DNA from: an uncultured Paracoccaceae bacterium | GTDB lineage: Bacteria > Pseudomonadota > Alphaproteobacteria > Rhodobacterales > Rhodobacteraceae | Assembly: GCA_951812305.1 (NCBI GenBank) | Contig: CATOSB010000022.1 | Location: 1-64,000 of the forward strand | Length of the DNA stretch: 64,000 bases | Direction of reading: 5' to 3' | In this document: positions 63,506 through 64,000 of the stretch, piece after piece | Layout: each line of letters starts with the position of its first letter | Position numbering within the stretch: position 1 is the stretch's first letter | Translations under genes and position numbers: made by a program | Notes under the pieces: model-generated | The model's database searches: none | What the model saw: only the letters and a program-made list of their open reading frames with translations | Told to the model about the DNA's origin: nothing

Positions 63506-64000
63506 CGACGCGGATCACAGCGTTGGTTGGGTCATAGGGACTGTCTTCAGTAACCTCGGCATCCCAAAGCTGATTTTGCATCCTGACGGTTAGTTTCTGG
63601 CCCGTTTTCCCGAGGTTCGGAGAAACATAACCCATGCCGATCTGTTTTCCAAAATGCACCGAATACCCGCCGGACGTCACGCGGCCAACCTTGGTGTCAC
63701 CATCATAAAGCGCCTCGCGGCCCCAGGGATCGGCGTCGGTTGGGCCGTCGATTAGGACCGTCACACATTTTGCACGGATGCCGGTTTCTTCCATCGCCGC
63801 TTTGCCCCGGAAGTCCTTGGTCAAGTCGACAAAACGGTCCAGACCAGCCTCCAGCGGGGTGGCATCCCGACCGAGTTCCGTGCCAAACGCGCGATAGGAT
63901 TTCTCCTGCCGAAGCCAGTTCTGTGCGCGGGCACCGACGAGTTTCAAATCGTGTGCACCACCGGCTTCGATGAGTTGATCCCAAAGGTAATTTTGCATCT
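63498..64000 (-). CDS. GcvT/dimethylglycine dehydrogenase-type C-terminal region, partial
   Basis: Only the C-terminal 167 or so residues are in the window; the gene continues beyond base 64000. The folate-binding aminomethyltransferase end is visible (LVGARAQNWLRQEKSYRAFGTELGRDATPLEAGL, then VGRVTSGGYSVHFGKQIGMGYVSP and the final AEVTEDSPYDPTNAVIR). In this order such regions usually form the C-terminal half of FAD-GcvT fusion demethylases (dimethylglycine/sarcosine type), which is likely here too. Confidence 0.82.
   Translation of the reverse strand, partial: MQNYLWDQLIEAGGAHDLKLVGARAQNWLRQEKSYRAFGTELGRDATPLEAGLDRFVDLTKDFRGKAAMEETGIRAKCVTVLIDGPTDADPWGREALYDGDTKVGRVTSGGYSVHFGKQIGMGYVSPNLGKTGQKLTVRMQNQLWDAEVTEDSPYDPTNAVIRVDG

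Overview
The window reads as a chromosomal stretch of a marine alphaproteobacterium of the Rhodobacterales (roseobacter type). This rests on the leuS-lptE-holA order, a Rhodobacter-type porin, DUF3576 and DUF2125 proteins, a Soe/Dms-type molybdoenzyme operon, a branched-chain-type (HAAT) ABC transporter and many 1-4 base start/stop overlaps. No rRNA, tRNA, CRISPR array, prophage or conjugative module is visible. All taxonomy is inference from protein recognition by eye.

Layout. 1-6307 is an IS-damaged zone: an exopolysaccharide chain-length gene split by an IS4 element, a sugar transferase gene cut by an IS982 element, and a small molybdopterin-type gene split by an IS66 element. 6624-8788 holds two envelope genes transcribed divergently. 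8882-15364 is a HAAT transporter operon with a cytochrome P450 and a VanZ-like gene inside it. 15658-28994 is mostly housekeeping (GST, holA, lptE, leuS, porin, sulfotransferase, YggS-like, L,D-transpeptidase, ribA, two regulators, exonuclease III). 29147-33774 is an FAD oxidase gene split by an IS256 element and followed by three unknown membrane or envelope genes. 33826-40203 runs cnoX, Lon-N, Trm112, hisC, tyrC, extensin-like, DUF2125 and chaC. 40276-44349 encodes a two-gene ion-channel/peptidoglycan-anchor pair with a giant coiled coil. 44421-49789 is the molybdoenzyme operon. 49931-53616 is an exopolysaccharide locus (Wza, two epimerases, a sugar transferase). 53864-59661 is an acyl-CoA synthetase gene broken by an IS982 (itself carrying an IS66) and by an IS630. 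59792-64000 has an unknown membrane protein, an aldo/keto reductase, an FAD oxidoreductase, a GNAT protein and a partial GcvT-type protein.

Seven insertion sequences of five families (IS4, IS982 x2, IS66 x2, IS256, IS630) are resolved here. Removing the IS4, IS256, IS630, the second IS982 and both IS66 copies, with one target-repeat copy each, rejoins the interrupted reading frames, so these are insertions into formerly intact genes. The first IS982 copy has no target duplication and cuts unrelated gene ends on both sides, so it probably marks a rearrangement.

Most promising for new biology: the TolQ/MotA-like plus MotB/OmpA-like pair, whose second subunit has a long helical region containing an almost exact 28-residue repeat; a 1521-bp IS982-family element with a conserved 146-residue passenger gene; and two adjacent perfect 22-bp palindromes with a shared core at 63104-63153.
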